Shown piece by piece: positions 1-12,800 of a stretch of 64,000 nucleotides of DNA. A program made the position numbers and the translations under genes. Position 1 is the first letter of the stretch, and each line of letters begins with the position of its first letter. The notes beneath the pieces are model-generated. The model ran no database searches and had not been told where the DNA came from. It worked only from the letters and a program-made list of their open reading frames with translations. This stretch comes from Rhizomys pruinosus (Eukaryota; Chordata; Mammalia; Rodentia; Spalacidae): contig VZQC01011008.1 in the NCBI GenBank assembly GCA_009823505.1, positions 837,943-901,942 of the forward strand. Reading direction: 5' to 3'.

Positions 1-409
1 ACCTCTGACAACCAATAAATGTGCGGGAAGGCATTGAATCCTTTTGTTTCTAAGCAGGGAATCAAAGCCAGGGTCTTCCTCATGCCACCCCCTATATATC
101 CCTAGCTGGCTTTAAAAAACTAGTTTGGACAGTTCCCTGGCCAGGACTGGTCTTCAGGACTGACCAGTGCTGCTGGGGGTGGACAACAAAGACTGGATTT
201 GAGAACTTCTGAGATTTCAAGATCTTTACAAAGTATTTAATGCAAAAGGTCATGTCGTCTTCACGGAATGAGTCCTTCTTTAAATGGTTCAAGCCACCTA
301 AAATAGATTTAAAGTATTAATATTTGATTAGACAAAATTATAGTTCATAAAGCACACACAGAAATGAATGCTACAAGGTCCTGGGACGCTGTTCACATGA
401 ACCTACAGC

Positions 410-790
410 ATTGGTGTCAGCATGCACAAGACCCAGGCAAGCCCAGCTGAACAAAAACCTTGCACAAAATTACAGAAATAGGCAGCAGAGCCCAACCTTG
501 ACTGAAAAAATATTAGCAGCTGATGGTGGGCCAATGAGGAAGACCTGGCCTTCTTTAGGAAAGGGACTCCAGAGAAGCTGACTAGAGCTCAGGAGATGGG
601 CTGGCACTGAGGAGTGGGTGGGGAGAATAGTTTGGTGCAATGGACCCTAGCACAAATGACAGAAGGTGTGAACTCCAGAGGTTTGGGGGAGGGAGGCTGT
701 GGGAAGGTGCCTAGGGAAGAGCAGGTATAAAGGTGATTAAGACTGAAAAATTATGTATGAAACATATAAAAATTTCAACAAAAAAGAAAA
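410..790 (+). mobile_element. L1 3'-end-like repeat
   Basis: The stretch ACAAAAACCTTGCACAAAAT through the TATGTATGAAACATATAAAA tail is the reverse complement relative of 4855-5165. It ends in an A-rich tail like a rodent L1 3' untranslated region. The subfamily is not assigned. Confidence 0.6.
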
Positions 791-845
791 ACATATATGG
801 GATTCTGTGGCATTTTATTACATGTTCCTTTATTAAAATATCATA

Positions 846-988
846 GTGGGGGCTGCCGAAGTGGCGCAGAGGGAAAAAGGGCTTGCCACTAAGCCTTTAC
901 GATCTGAGTTCAATCACCAGAACCCACATGGTGAAGGAAAGAACTAACTCTCCCAAGTTGTCCTCAAACTTCCTCATGTGTGCCACAA

Positions 989-1031
<43 letters not shown>
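846..1031 (+). mobile_element. B2-family SINE ending in (CA)n
   Basis: A tRNA-like head (GGGGCTGCCGAAGTGGCGCA), then AACCCACATGGTGAAGGAAAG, ending in a pure CA run at 981-1031. The counterpart in copy 2 has a shorter CA run. Confidence 0.75.
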
Positions 1032-1033
<2 letters not shown>

Positions 1034-1409
1034 AGTAATAAGTATAATTTTAAAAATTGTTTAATATTACAATGAATGTATAGCAAATTATGAAATGCTT
1101 ATCTAATTCCTATGTACCTTCTAGTTGGAAGCAGACAAATAAATCTTAAGCACAAACTGGAACCTTGTTTTCAAAAGGTACAAAGTTAAATTATAACACT
1201 CCTACATACATTCAGCTCATGTCCTTACAATCACTATTACGCCGTGTGTAAAGATCAGTATACCACACAGCCTACCACAGACAGTGGTGATGACCCCTTC
1301 CTAAATCTAATTATAACAGAATTTTCAAAAGAATCATTCCTGTGTGTATACAATTAAAATATAATTTACAAAGATATGTGCATAAAGAATGGTATTTGGG
1401 GGTGTCTTT

Positions 1410-1497
1410 TGTTGTCATTTTGCCCATCCCCCCAGAGCTAAAGACTACACCCCAGGCCCTATGCTGGCCAGTTCTACCACTGAGCTAAATCCCCAAC
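1410..1497 (-). mobile_element. ID-like SINE
   Basis: Antisense ID-type head with CTACCACTGAGCTAAATCCCC, the reverse complement of the tRNA-Ala-like GGGGATTTAGCTCAGTGGTAG. Confidence 0.7.
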
Positions 1498-1554
1498 TTC
1501 TAAATCCCCAACAGTATTTTTAAATCAGTAGCCCTATATAAAAAATAAGAAGTA

Positions 1555-1692
1555 GCCAGGCATGATGACACATGACTTTAATCCCAACACTTGAGAGGCA
1601 AAGGCAGGTAGATCTCTGTGAGTTCTAGGCCAGCTGGGGTTACAGGGAGATCCTGTCTCAAAGTCTCAAAAAGACCAAAAATAAAATATAAA
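1555..1692 (+). mobile_element. B1 SINE
   Basis: 7SL-derived B1: GCCAGGCATGATGACACATG, TTTAATCCCAACACTTGAGAG, then CTGTCTCAAA and an A-rich tail. Confidence 0.85.
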
Positions 1693-2574
1693 ATAAAATA
1701 AAGTACTAGACCTTTGAGAATTTCTTGGAAAGCTCTTATCAGTTTCTGGGTTTTCGATCTGGATAGAAAGTCAGCATCATAGGTGTTCCTAATGTGAGGA
1801 AAATTATACCCATCCTCTTCCTCACCCGAACTCAGGTTATGCTCAGCCCTGATCCAAGCCCTGGTCCCCTTTGCCTTCTCTTCCCATGCACTGCCTTGTT
1901 CCTTGCATAGCCCTTTGGCCTCCTCAGGCTCTATCTGTAACCATCCCATTCATAAGGACCTTCCACACTGACGTCAGCTCATCCACCTTGCAGCTCACAC
2001 TGGTCTAACTCAAGGCTAGATTCTAACCTTTGTACTTCCTCCCCTCAAGAAACCCACATTTCTCCCCTACTGTTTTATCAAGAACCCCCACTAAAACTAG
2101 CTACATGTTGGTGAACTCAAGTTATCTTGGCCTAGCTCTGGATTTTCATCTATTAACCCATGGCTTCTAACAACCCAAGAAAATGGCAAATGAGACTCCA
2201 TGGATTCAAAGATTCTGCAGCCCGTTCCCCAGATTTCCATGGCTCATGGTACCTCCCTGGGCCTCAATTTCCTCTTCTAGAAAATGCAGATAGTAGTGCA
2301 CCTACCACCTATAATTTTGTGAGAATTAAATGAAACATAAGGTTTTTAAAAGGGTTGGCTGCCATTACTGTTACTACATAGACTTTAGTTTGGGATAAAC
2401 AGGTTTCTATATATTGAGAGAATCTCAAAGAAAAGTTAGTTTCAAAATAATGTTGTTACTTAAGCTTTTCAAATTGTCTATGAAAATGCGGTAATAAAAG
2501 CTAGCAGTGTGCCTCCTTTTGCTTTTAATCCATTCACTCTTTTAAAAAAAAAAAACAGGAACTAAAAATATTGA

Positions 2575-2790
2575 ACTGAGGCTAGAGAGATGGCTCAGCG
2601 ATTAAGAGTACTGACTGCTCTTGCAGAGGATCTGGATTCAATTCCCAGCACCCACATGGCAGCTAAGAACAGTCTTTAACTCCAGTTCCAGGGGAACCTG
2701 ATGCCCTCTTCTGACCTCCGCAGCTTTGCACAAGGGTGCACCTACATACATGCAGACAGTACACTCATACACATAAAATTAAAAATTAAA
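2575..2790 (+). mobile_element. B2/B3-type SINE
   Basis: The head GGCTAGAGAGATGGCTCAGC, an ATTCCCAGCACCCACATGGC core and an ACACTCATACACATAAAAT tail. Confidence 0.9.
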
Positions 2791-3469
2791 AAATTTTTTA
2801 AATGAACTAAACATTCCTACATTATGCTTGGGAAATGTTTCCCAGTTATTTTGAAGTGTTTCTTTCAAATCTTCATGAGTTTTACATATAGCACATATCA
2901 GACAAGTACTACAGGCAAATGCAAAGTTGAGATTACTATTTTAGGGTCGGCTTTTGCAGTATTTTAAAAAATAAAATTTGCATTTTTTAGTATTATTAAA
3001 AATAGTTGACCACTCTTCATTTTTTTCTTAGTATGGATGTTGAGAGCAAGAACTGTGGACCCAGATATTTGGTCCAAATCCCAAGTAACCATGAACTTGC
3101 TATGATCCTGGGGAAGCTATGTAACTTTTCTGTGTGTCACCATCCTACTCTACAAAAATTCGATCACATTAATACTCACTGTGAACACTGGGATACTGGA
3201 TGCAAAGGGGTTAGAACATTGCCTGCCACATAATCACACAATCCATGCTAACTTTGCTATTAACAAATAGCCAACGCATATGTTGTCTGAATAGTCTCAA
3301 TGGCTCAGAGAATCAAAGAATCAGCACCTCTGTGGACTTTCTGAAGAGCCAGCATCCACCTCCCACACACAGTGCTCTCTCCTTCATCTGCTGGACATTT
3401 TTAGCACCACAAAGGTCCCCATAACATAACATTGACAGTGAATTTCTTTTTTTTTAAAGGAAATATTTG

Positions 3470-3474
3470 TTTAC

Positions 3475-3533
<59 letters not shown>

Positions 3534-3536
3534 TTT
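3470..3536. repeat. (TTTA)n microsatellite
   Basis: About 16 TTTA units, at the A-tail side of the antisense SINE that follows. It is interrupted and of different length in copy 2 (12740-12802). Confidence 0.95.
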
Positions 3537-3773
3537 TTGAGGCAGGGTCTCTTATAGCCCTAGCTGTTCTGGAACTCACTCTGTAGACCAGGCTGGCCTT
3601 GAACTCACAGAGATCTGCCTGCCTCTGCCTCCAGAGGACTGAGATCAAAGGCGTGCGCCCCCACACCCAGCTTAAGATGGTTCTTAGCCACCATGTGGGT
3701 GCTGGGAATTGAACCCGGGTCCTCTGCAAGACCAGTCAGTGCTCTTAACTGCTAAGTCATCTCTCCAGCCCCC
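3536..3773 (-). mobile_element. Composite: antisense B1 joined to antisense B2 head
   Basis: 3536-3673 is a near-complete antisense B1 (GAGGCAGGGTCTCTTATAGC ... GGCGTGCGCC). 3675-3773 is the head half of an antisense B2 (CCACCATGTGGGTGCTGGGA ... ATCTCTCCAGCC). Most simply a B1 inserted into a B2, whose tail is now the TTTA array. Confidence 0.75.
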
Positions 3774-3844
3774 GACAGTGAATTTCTTAAAAAGACTCCT
3801 GTTTCCTCCACACTACAACGATCTTAGCATAAGAGATACACCAT

Positions 3845-3960
3845 AGTGATATGTGTATGGTGCCACACACGTCCAAGCTCAGCACTCAGGGGCAGGAGAA
3901 CAGGGAGTTCAAAGCCAGCCTCAGCTACCCAGGAGTTTGAGGCTAGCCTGAATGAACTAC
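3845..3960 (+). mobile_element. Degenerate B1-like SINE
   Basis: GGTGCCACACACGTCCAAGC, CAGCACTCAGGGGCAGGAG and GAGTTTGAGGCTAGCCTGAA follow the B1 order but are diverged. Confidence 0.55.
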
Positions 3961-4171
3961 AGACCTTTACTACTACTGCCACCTTAGCAGCAGGTAATGA
4001 ACAGTTGACTACAGGAAGACAAGCAACAGTTTCCTTCTACCCCACCTCAACATCATCCAGTCCCATCATACACAGAGACAAAAGCTATGCATTCTGAAAC
4101 ATGACCTAGGGAGAGCATGACCAGCAAATAACACAAACCTCTTAACAAATAAAAGCTTATCTACTGCTTAC

Positions 4172-4348
4172 CTTCCCTCATATATGAAAGGGCTTTTTTT
4201 TTTAAATTATCTGTCAGCTGTTTCTGTTTAGTCAGATAATCCAAAATATAAATATTTGGAGCAAAATTTATCATGTTCTGTTCTCCACAGCCATAAGGCA
4301 TCCGAATAAGTGAGGCTAAGCCGTTGATAGAAGGACCAAGAATATCTC
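4172..4348 (-). CDS. Cd109: Cd109 thioester exon, copy 1 (duplicate)
   Basis: The same 177-nt exon as at 13435-13611, with the same acceptor and donor, the same phase (1 to 1) and CGEQ at 4278-4289. It lies about 9.26 kb further downstream in the direction of transcription. Because the exon is 59 codons long and phase-symmetric, splicing both copies would keep the frame and give two successive thioester modules. No family member I know has this, so an assembly duplication is at least as likely as a real exon duplication. No other exon lies between the two copies. Confidence 0.9.
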
Positions 4349-4854
4349 CTGGAAGCACAAAACACTAGGTTCATTTGCGAACGCTCGGCACTCTTACCTG
4401 CTGGCAGCAGACTCCACTTCATAGAGACACCTCCCATAGAGAAGGGGAGGGCAGAGTAGAAACGGTCAGAAAAACAACAACGCAACGGAACTTAACATGG
4501 GTTCTGTGATAAATTAGGCTTCTGCCTCAGTTAAAGATGGGGCAAACACTTAAGTTTTCCTCTAAATCTTACACAAAAAATGTCAGGAATTGACCATTAA
4601 GAACAATCACTGATGAAAAATATGTTGCCATTAGTATTCTTCAGATAAGCAGAACTTTACCCCAAGCTGTTAATAATTAAAAAGCGATTATTTTCTAAAA
4701 CAGCAAAAGACTTCAGTGCCTTTCAAAATGCTCTGTTCAGCAACAACATAGATCTATTAAGTATATTTCAACAGATTTCACAGTCAAAATGGCTTGGGAA
4801 TATTCTTCAAAGGTATTAATATAAAGTTAAGCAAGCCATATTCTTTTTTATGTT

Positions 4855-5165
4855 TTCAGTTTTTATTGAATCTTGATATTTCATACATAATTTTTCAATC
4901 AATCTTAATCGCTTTAATACTTGCTTCTCCCTTGGCACCCTCCCACAGCCCACCCACCATCATGTGTTAGGGTCCATTGAGCCAAACTTCTCTCCCCGCC
5001 CACTCCTCAGAGCCAGCTCATCCCCTGAGCTCTAGTCAGCCTATGAAGAGTCCATTCCTGAAGAAGGCCAAGTCTTCCTCACCCAACCACAATCAGCTGC
5101 CAATATTTATTCAGCCAAGATTGGGTGCTGCTACCCATTTCTGCAGTTCTGTGCTGGGGTTTTGC
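4855..5165 (-). mobile_element. L1 3'-end-like repeat, antisense
   Basis: Opposite in orientation to 410-790 and related to it (AAGAAGGCCAAGTCTTCCTC, CAATCAGCTGCCAATATTTA). It begins with a T-rich stretch that is the A tail on the other strand. Confidence 0.6.
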
Positions 5166-5564
5166 CCAGCTGTGACAAGCCGTATTCTTAAGAGTCTTCT
5201 GCCTACATTCTCACACTGTGACTCAGGAAAGGAAATAAAAATTCAGATATAGGGACACAGTTCTGTAGGAGAAAGAATGTCCTGTGTAATTAATCTTGAA
5301 AACCTACAGCACACTGAGTTTGCCCAGTGAAAATCTGATCCTAAAAGACACGAGCACAAAAACAAAAAGAAAGAAAGAAAAAGAAACAAACAGGCTATAG
5401 CTACAAGCCTGTCATCAGTTAACAAGAAAACACAGAAGTTATATTATTACTACTGCAGGCTATAATATTTTTTAAAACATTAAATATGTCTTAATAAAAA
5501 GGGGACATAATGAGACAGTTCAAAGAAAGATGGTGATATTCATATATTCTGTCTATGCAGCCAT

Positions 5565-5760
5565 TTTTAATATATTTACTTTTATGTGCATGTATGCATG
5601 CCTGCCTAAGGGGCCCACAGAGGCCAGAAGAGGGCCTTGTATCTCCTGGAGCTGGAGTTATGGGCAGTTGTGAGCCACCATGTGGGTGCTGGGAACTGAA
5701 CCCTGGTTCTCTGAAAGAGCAGTTAGTGTTCTTAATGGCTGAGTCATCTCTCCAGTCCCC
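5565..5760 (-). mobile_element. B2/B3-type SINE, antisense
   Basis: TTTATGTGCATGTATGCATGCC, CCACCATGTGGGTGCTGGGA and GTCATCTCTCCAGTCCCC. Confidence 0.9.
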
Positions 5761-7139
5761 ATAGTGAATTTTTGAAAATCCACTGCTTACATCAAGCATA
5801 AAAATTAAAGCTCCAAGAATTTCTGTGATCATAGAGGGACTCATTCCTAAGGAAGAGTAGTGGTGCACACTTAAAATGCAAGGCTTCCCTCTTTGTAGCT
5901 GAGCATGCATGCATGTATTACGTGTGTGCACATCTGTGTTATGGTATATGTGCAGCTCATCCCCCAGTGTGTACACTACATGCCCCCAGTATCCCCACAT
6001 TGCAACAGACAGTAACTCAGAATTTATTGTCCTAAGTAGAAAACTTCTTAAGAATTATAGGTAGGGTTCCAAATAAAGTCTTTTACAAATGGGCTAGCTG
6101 CTTGGAGTTACAATCTAAGCCATAACATCTATGGGCAAGATGTAAAAGAACTCTGAAAAAGTATCTTGAGTCCTAACACCATAAAGACTTAACAAAGGAA
6201 AGTTCTTTGAATACACTTTTAAAACTAACTCTGACTTTCAGGAGCAGACTGATATTCTATACTCAAAAAGCAAAATGAGAACGGAAAATAACGAGCATCA
6301 CTTATTACTAACACCACATCAGCTTTAATTTTATCATTTTGTTGTTAATTTGTTTTTTGCTTGCATGTTTGGGTTTGGGTTGGGTTCGTTGGGCACTAAA
6401 GACTGGAACCCAGGGCTTTGTCCATGCTAGAGAAGGCATTCTACACTAAACTAGAGTCCCCCGCTTTTACTATATCAAGTTTCATTTATATAACTTTGTT
6501 GTATAATAACATATATACTCTTCATTTTCAAAGGCAATCAAGGGTCACAGAGCATTTCTTACTTGTCCATATACAAATTAACAGAAAAGACTAAAACATT
6601 CTGTCTCTGTTTATGATTCGGGACAAATCCACCAGATAGCCAGGGTTGAACTGAAATTCAATCCAACAGAAAGTGAAGGAGAGGCCAGGAAGGAAGAGGA
6701 GAAAAGGAGGTGGGAAGGAGGGAGCATGGGCTGTTCTGGGCCGCCAACACTACAAGAGAGTTCCTCAATGAGGCCTAACCTATAGGGCAGAACCATACCT
6801 GGCCAAGCCCTACATCATATCAACAACCGTAGCTCTAAGTAGGAGATACCGTAAAATTAGTCAGAGAGCTGAGCTCATAGGCCTGGGACCATCCTACTCC
6901 AGCTATGCTTAGCTGCTTGTTCTCCAAAGCATCCCAGCGTATCAGGTCCAATTTCTACACTATTGGCAAAAGAAAAAAAGACATCGATGACATGGCTACA
7001 ATGTTTATTGTTTATACAGCAATCTTCATTCCAATGTAGTTACCTAAGTTGGATATTTTTTCCTTACAATAGATGAGCAAATAAAAAATTTGGCTTTCTC
7101 CAAAAGTTTTCAAAGAAAATAAGAATATTACTTTCCTTG

Positions 7140-7295
7140 CCGGGCGTGGTGGCACACGCCTTTAATCCTAGCACTTGGGAGGCAGAGCAAGTGGATCTCT
7201 GTGAGTTCAAGGCCAGCCGGTTGACACAGAAGCTCCAGGCCAGCTGGGACTAAAGGGAGACCCTATCTCAAAAATACAAAAAAAAAAAGAAGAAG
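7140..7295 (+). mobile_element. B1 SINE
   Basis: GCCGGGCGTGGTGGCACACG to CTATCTCAAAA, then an A-rich and AAG-repeat tail. Confidence 0.92.
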
Positions 7296-7807
7296 AAGAA
7301 TATTACTTTCCTGTTTGCTGTGCTACACATTCATTAGCTCCTTGGTTTGGAAAGTGATCATATAATCAGAATTATTAGACATTCTGAAAATTGAAATATA
7401 GAATATAGATGTTACAGGAGTGTTAGGATAATGTTTACAATGGCCAGAGAAGCTACAATTTTCTGAGTCATGAATTTTCTTTGGACTAACCATGAAAATA
7501 AACTAGTCAAATTTTATCAAATAAAGGGTAAATAAGCTTCAGAAACAAGTAAAAGAAAATAAACACTGGGGTGGAACGAAGCTTGGCATTAGAGCACTTC
7601 CTTGTATGCATGTGGCCCTGGGTTCAATTCTGAGAGGAAGGGAAAGAAGGGAAAAAGGACGAGAAGAGAGGGGAGGGGCGCTCTGAATATAATTTGATCC
7701 TGTTTTATCTCAACAGAGAAAACATGTGTTTTCAACTAGACTCAATCTGAGTCTCACTTGAAAATAAACTGCAAGCAGTATGATTTAAGTATCTGAAGAA
7801 AAAGACT

Positions 7808-7945
7808 ATAGCAAGATTGTTCAGCAGATAAAGGCACTTGCCACCAAGCCTGATGACCCCGAATTTAGTCCTCAGGAGAGACCCAAATTGTCCTCTGACC
7901 TTCCCAATGTACCCAACACATATACACACCCATATAACAAAAACA
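7808..7945 (+). mobile_element. Diverged B2-family SINE
   Basis: GATTGTTCAGCAGATAAAGG, CCACCAAGCCTGATGACCCC and CCCAAATTGTCCTCTGACC. Confidence 0.65.
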
Positions 7946-10287
7946 AAATATAATGTAACTAAAATGTTTTAATGTCTGAGGAAAACAAGTGGTTTAAACC
8001 TTGTCTTAGCAGGTTCAAGATTTCCAGTCCTTCTCCGAAATAGTTTCTTTTGATGGTTTGGCTTTTCTTTTTTGGACAGCAAAATATACTTCATTCAAAG
8101 ATGTAGCCGTTGTTTTAACCAAAAGCAACAGGTTACAGGGTCAGAACCAAACAAGATTTAGTAAAACAATGTGCTTTTCCTAAGTGACATTTAAACAATC
8201 ATGACTCACACCAAAACCACTTTAATTTCTTTAAAAAATAAAAACAACTACTACCTATTTAAAGGAGTTAAGCAAATGTAATGGCAAAAAGAGAAGACAG
8301 TTTCTGAAATGAGACACTGATTTCACACTGAAGTTCTGTTTAGATGGAATCTGGTTCCACATGCCAGATGACGTTCTTAGAGGAACTCCACTCTGCTGAC
8401 TTACCAGCCACTCCCCCAGCTCAAAGGACACCAGAGGAAACACTGGTCACATTTCCTGGCCAGGAAGAGTAGGCCGGGCCAGATAGAACATGCGAGTGTT
8501 ACAAGTGCTACATTGTGTGAGATCCTCGGCCCTCCTCCAGGCCTGACCTCCACAGTGAGACTACCTAATACCCAAAGAAGTTAATATTGATCATCCATTC
8601 ACCCAGTCAACACACTGTAGTGCCCAGACAGTGGCATGGGGAAGAGATTAAACACAGTGTTCCCCTCTATGTGCAGGAGATGGACACCAATCAGGCCCAG
8701 CTTAAATGATATTAAGTAAAGAATGCAAAACAGTGTAATGAAGGTGTCACTAAATGGTCAAGGAAGGCTATTCTGAGAAAGTCACCGGAGTAATGGAAAG
8801 AAGCCAGATCTGAAGAGAGAGAACTCCACTGGGGGAGAGGGGAGCTCGACACCCAGCAGCCCATGGCACCGCCAGGTGGAGGCAGAAGGAAATCAAAACA
8901 GCTCCATGGAGGCTGAAGTTCACTCGGGTCTTGAGAGGCCAACAACTACTAGAGGAGTTCAGGCATGCTAGATATTTTTAGAAAATCCTTTCATAATCTA
9001 CAGAGAGGACTGAACACACATGGGAAGACTGTGAAGGAAGTCGAGCATTGTTCCAGGTGGGCAGCAATGGATTTAGCAATGCACAGAAGAATGTATCTGT
9101 TTCTAGAAGTACCATGCTCCAAGCAACCAGGCCATGAGGTCTTTTATTCCTTCATCTTACAGATGGGAAAACAGGTTCTTGGGAGGCCGAGGAAACAGCC
9201 CCAGGGTAAGGACCAGGACGTGGAGCCCCTCTGCCTCAATGGGTGACAGCAGTCAAAGTCAACATTGTGGAAACCAAAGATTTCTTTCCTTATTGTCATT
9301 GTGCACCTCTGACAACCAATAAATGTGCGGGAAGGCATTGAATCCTTTTGTTTCTAAGCAGGGAATCAAAGCCAGGGTCTTCCTCATGCCACCCCCTTAT
9401 ATCCCTAGCTGGCTTTAAAAAACTAGTTTGGACAGTTCCCTGGCCAGGACTGGTCTTCAGGACTGACCAGTGCTGCTGGGGGGGGGACAACAAAGACTGG
9501 ATTTGAGAACTTCTGAGATTTCAAGATCTTTACAAAGTATTTAATGCAAAAGGTCATGTCGTCTTCACGGAATGAGTCCTTCTTTAAATGGTTCAAGCCA
9601 CCTAAAATAGATTTAAAGTATTAATATTGATTAGACAAAATTATAGTTCATAAAGCACACACAGAAATGAATGCTACAAGGTCCTGGAGCTGTTCACATG
9701 AACCTACAGCATTGGTGTCAGCATGCACAAGACCCAGGCAAGCCCAGCTGAACAAAAACCTTGCACAAAATTACAGAAATAGGCAGCAGAGCCCAACCTT
9801 GCTGAAAAAATATTAGCAGCTGATGGTGGGCCAATGAGGAAGACCTGGCCTTCTTTAGGAAAGGACTCCAGAGAAGGTACAGAGCTCAGGAGATGGGCTG
9901 GCACTGAGGAGTGGGTGGGGAGAATAGTTTGGTGCAATGGACCCTAGCACAAATGACAGAAGGTGTGAACCTCGCAGAGGTTTGGGGGAGGGAGGCTGTG
10001 GGAAGGTGCCATAGGAGAAGACAGGTATAAAGGTGATTAAGACTGAAAAATTATGTATGAAACATATAAAAATTTCAAACAAAAGAAAAAACATATATGG
10101 GATTCTGTGGCATTTTATTACATGTTCCTTTATTAAAATATCATAGTGGGGGCTGCCGAAGTGGCGCAGAGGGAAAAAGGGCTTGCCACTAAGCCTTTAC
10201 GATCTGAGTTCAATCACCAGAACCACATGGTGAAGGAAAGAACTAACTCTCCCAAGTTGTCCTCAAACTTCCTCATGTGTGCCACAA

Positions 10288-10320
<33 letters not shown>

Positions 10321-12757
10321 AAGTAATAAGTATAATTTTTAAAAATTGTTTAATATTACAATGAATGTATAGCAAATTATGAAATGCTTATCTAATTCCT
10401 ATGTACCTTCTAGTTGGAAGCAGACAAATAAATCTTAAGCACAAACTGGAACCTTGTTTTCAAAAGGTACAAAGTTAAATTATAACACTCCTACATACAT
10501 TCAGCTCATGTCCTTACAATCACTATTACGCCGTGTGTAAAGATCAGTATACCACACAGCCTACCACAGACAGTGGTGATGACCCCTTCCTAAATCTAAT
10601 TATAACAGAATTTTCAAAAGAATCATTCCTGTGTGTATCAATTAAAATATAATTTACAAAGATATGTGCATAAAGAATGGTATTTGGGGGTGTCTTTTGT
10701 TGTCTTTTTTGCCCATCCCCCAGAGCTAAAGACTACACCCCAGGCCCTATGCTGGCCAGTTCTACCACTGAGCTAAATCCCCAACTTCTAAATCCCCAAC
10801 AGTATTTTTAAATCAGTAGCCCTATATAAAAAATAAGAAGTAGCCAGGCATGATGACACATGCTTTAATCCCAACACTTGAGAGGCAAAGGCAGGTAGAT
10901 CTCTGTGAGTTCTAGGCCAGCTGGGGTTACAGGGAGATAAAAAAAAAAAAACAAAAATAAAATATAAATAAAATAAAGTACTAGACCTTTGAGAATTTCT
11001 TGGAAAGCTCTTATCAGTTTCTGGGTTTTCGATCTGGATAGAAAGTCAGCATCATAGGTGTTCCTAATGTGAGGAAAATTATACCCATCCTCTTCCTCAC
11101 CCGAACTCAGGTTATGCTCAGCCCTGATCCAAGCCCTGGTCCCCTTTGCCTTCTCTTCCCATGCACTGCCTTGTTCCTTGCATAGCCCTTTGGCCTCCTC
11201 AGGCTCTATCTGTAACCATCCCATTCATAAGGACCTTCCACACTGACGTCAGCTCATCCACCTTGCAGCTCACACTGGTCTAACTCAAGGCTAGATTCTA
11301 ACCTTTGTACTTCCTCCCCTCAAGAAACCCACATTTCTCCCCTACTGTTTTATCAAGAACCCCCACTAAAACTAGCTACATGTTGGTGAACTCAAGTTAT
11401 CTTGGCCTAGCTCTGGATTTTCATCTATTAACCCATGGCTTCTAACAACCCAAGAAAATGGCAAATGAGACTCCATGGATTCAAAGATTCTGCAGCCCGT
11501 TCCCCAGATTTCCATGGCTCATGGTACCTCCCTGGGCCTCAATTTCCTCTTCTAGAAAATGCAGATAGTAGTGCACCTACCACCTTTAATTTTGTGAGAA
11601 TTAAATGAAACATAAGGTTTTTAAAAGGGTTGGCTGCCATTACTGTTACTACATAGACTTTAGTTTGGGATAAACAGGTTTCTATATATTGAGAGAATCT
11701 CAAAGAAAAGTTAGTTTCAAAATAATGTTGTTACTTAAGCTTTTCAAATTGTCTATGAAAATGCGGTAATAAAAGCTAGCAGTGTGCCTCCTTTTGCTTT
11801 TAATCCATTCACTCTTTTAAAAAAAAAAAAACAGGAACTAAAATATATTGAACTGAGGCTAGAGAGATGGCTCAGCGATTAAGAGTACTGACTGCTCTTG
11901 CAGAGGATCTGGATTCAATTCCCAGCACCCACATGGCAGCTAAGAACAGTCTTTAACTCCAGTTCCAGGGGAACCTGATGCCCTCTTCTGACCTCCGCAG
12001 TCTTTGCACAGGGTGCACCTACATACATGCAGACAGTAACACTCATACACATAAATATAAAATTAAAAAAATTTTTAAAATGAACTAAACATTCCTACAT
12101 TATGCTTGGGAAATGTTTCCCAGTTATTTTGAAGTGTTTCTTTCAAATCTTCATGAGTTTTACATATAGCACATATCAGACAAGTACTACAGGCAAATGC
12201 AAAGTTGAGATTACTATTTTAGGGTCGGCTTTTGCAGTATTTTAAAAAAATTTGCATTTTTTTAGTATTATTAAAAATAGTTGACCACTCTTCATTTTTT
12301 TCTTAGTATGGATGTTGAGAGCAAGAACTGTGGACCCAGATATTTGGTCCAAATCCCAAGTAACCATGAACTTGCTATGATCCTGGGGAAGCTATGTAAC
12401 TTTTCTGTGTGTCACCATCCTACTCTACAAAAATTGATCACATTAATACTCACTGTGAACACTGGGATACTGGATGCAAAGGGGTTAGAACATTGCCTGC
12501 CACATAATCACACAATCCATGTAACTTTGCTATTAACAAATAGCCAACGCATATGTTGTCTGAATAGTCTCAATGGCTCAGAGAATCAAAAAATCAGCAC
12601 CTCTGTGGACTTTCTGAAGAGCCAGCATCCACCTCCCACACACACAGTGCTCTCTCCTTCATCTGCTGGACATTTTTAGCACCACAAAGGTCCCCATAAC
12701 ATAACATTGACAGTGAATTTCTTTTTTTTTTAAGGATATTTATTTATTTATTTTTTT

Positions 12758-12800
<43 letters not shown>

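Larger units (their letters stand above)
1..6195. repeat. Direct duplication, copy 1
   Basis: This segment matches 9305-15457 almost base for base. It starts at the window edge (position 1 equals 9305) and ends at ATAAAGACTTAACAA (6181-6195 equals 15443-15457), after which the two diverge. Copy 2 is 42 bases shorter overall, from small indels and shorter microsatellites. It holds one Cd109 exon and about ten SINE or L1 pieces. The left boundary is not in view. Confidence 0.95.
6196..9304. other. Spacer between the two copies, no exon
   Basis: Read on both strands for the Cd109 exon that should follow the thioester exon; none was seen. It holds an ID-like SINE (6380-6465, antisense), a B1 (7140-7295), an ID-like SINE (7565-7640) and a diverged B2 (7808-7945). 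7950-9304 has no element I recognise. Confidence 0.7.

Noticed and set aside
1578..1949. 123-codon minus-strand open frame, with a 119-codon version at 10865-11224
   Set aside because: Its end is made of B1 sequence and the two copies differ by the tail indel; no recognisable domain.
5491..6000. 169-codon minus-strand open frame, repeated at 14753-15262
   Set aside because: It runs through an antisense B2 SINE and the intron next to it; no family resemblance and no splice support.
6196..9304. Search for the exon that should follow the thioester exon (ELLYQREDGSF-like)
   Set aside because: Nothing resembling it on the minus strand; it must lie left of position 1.
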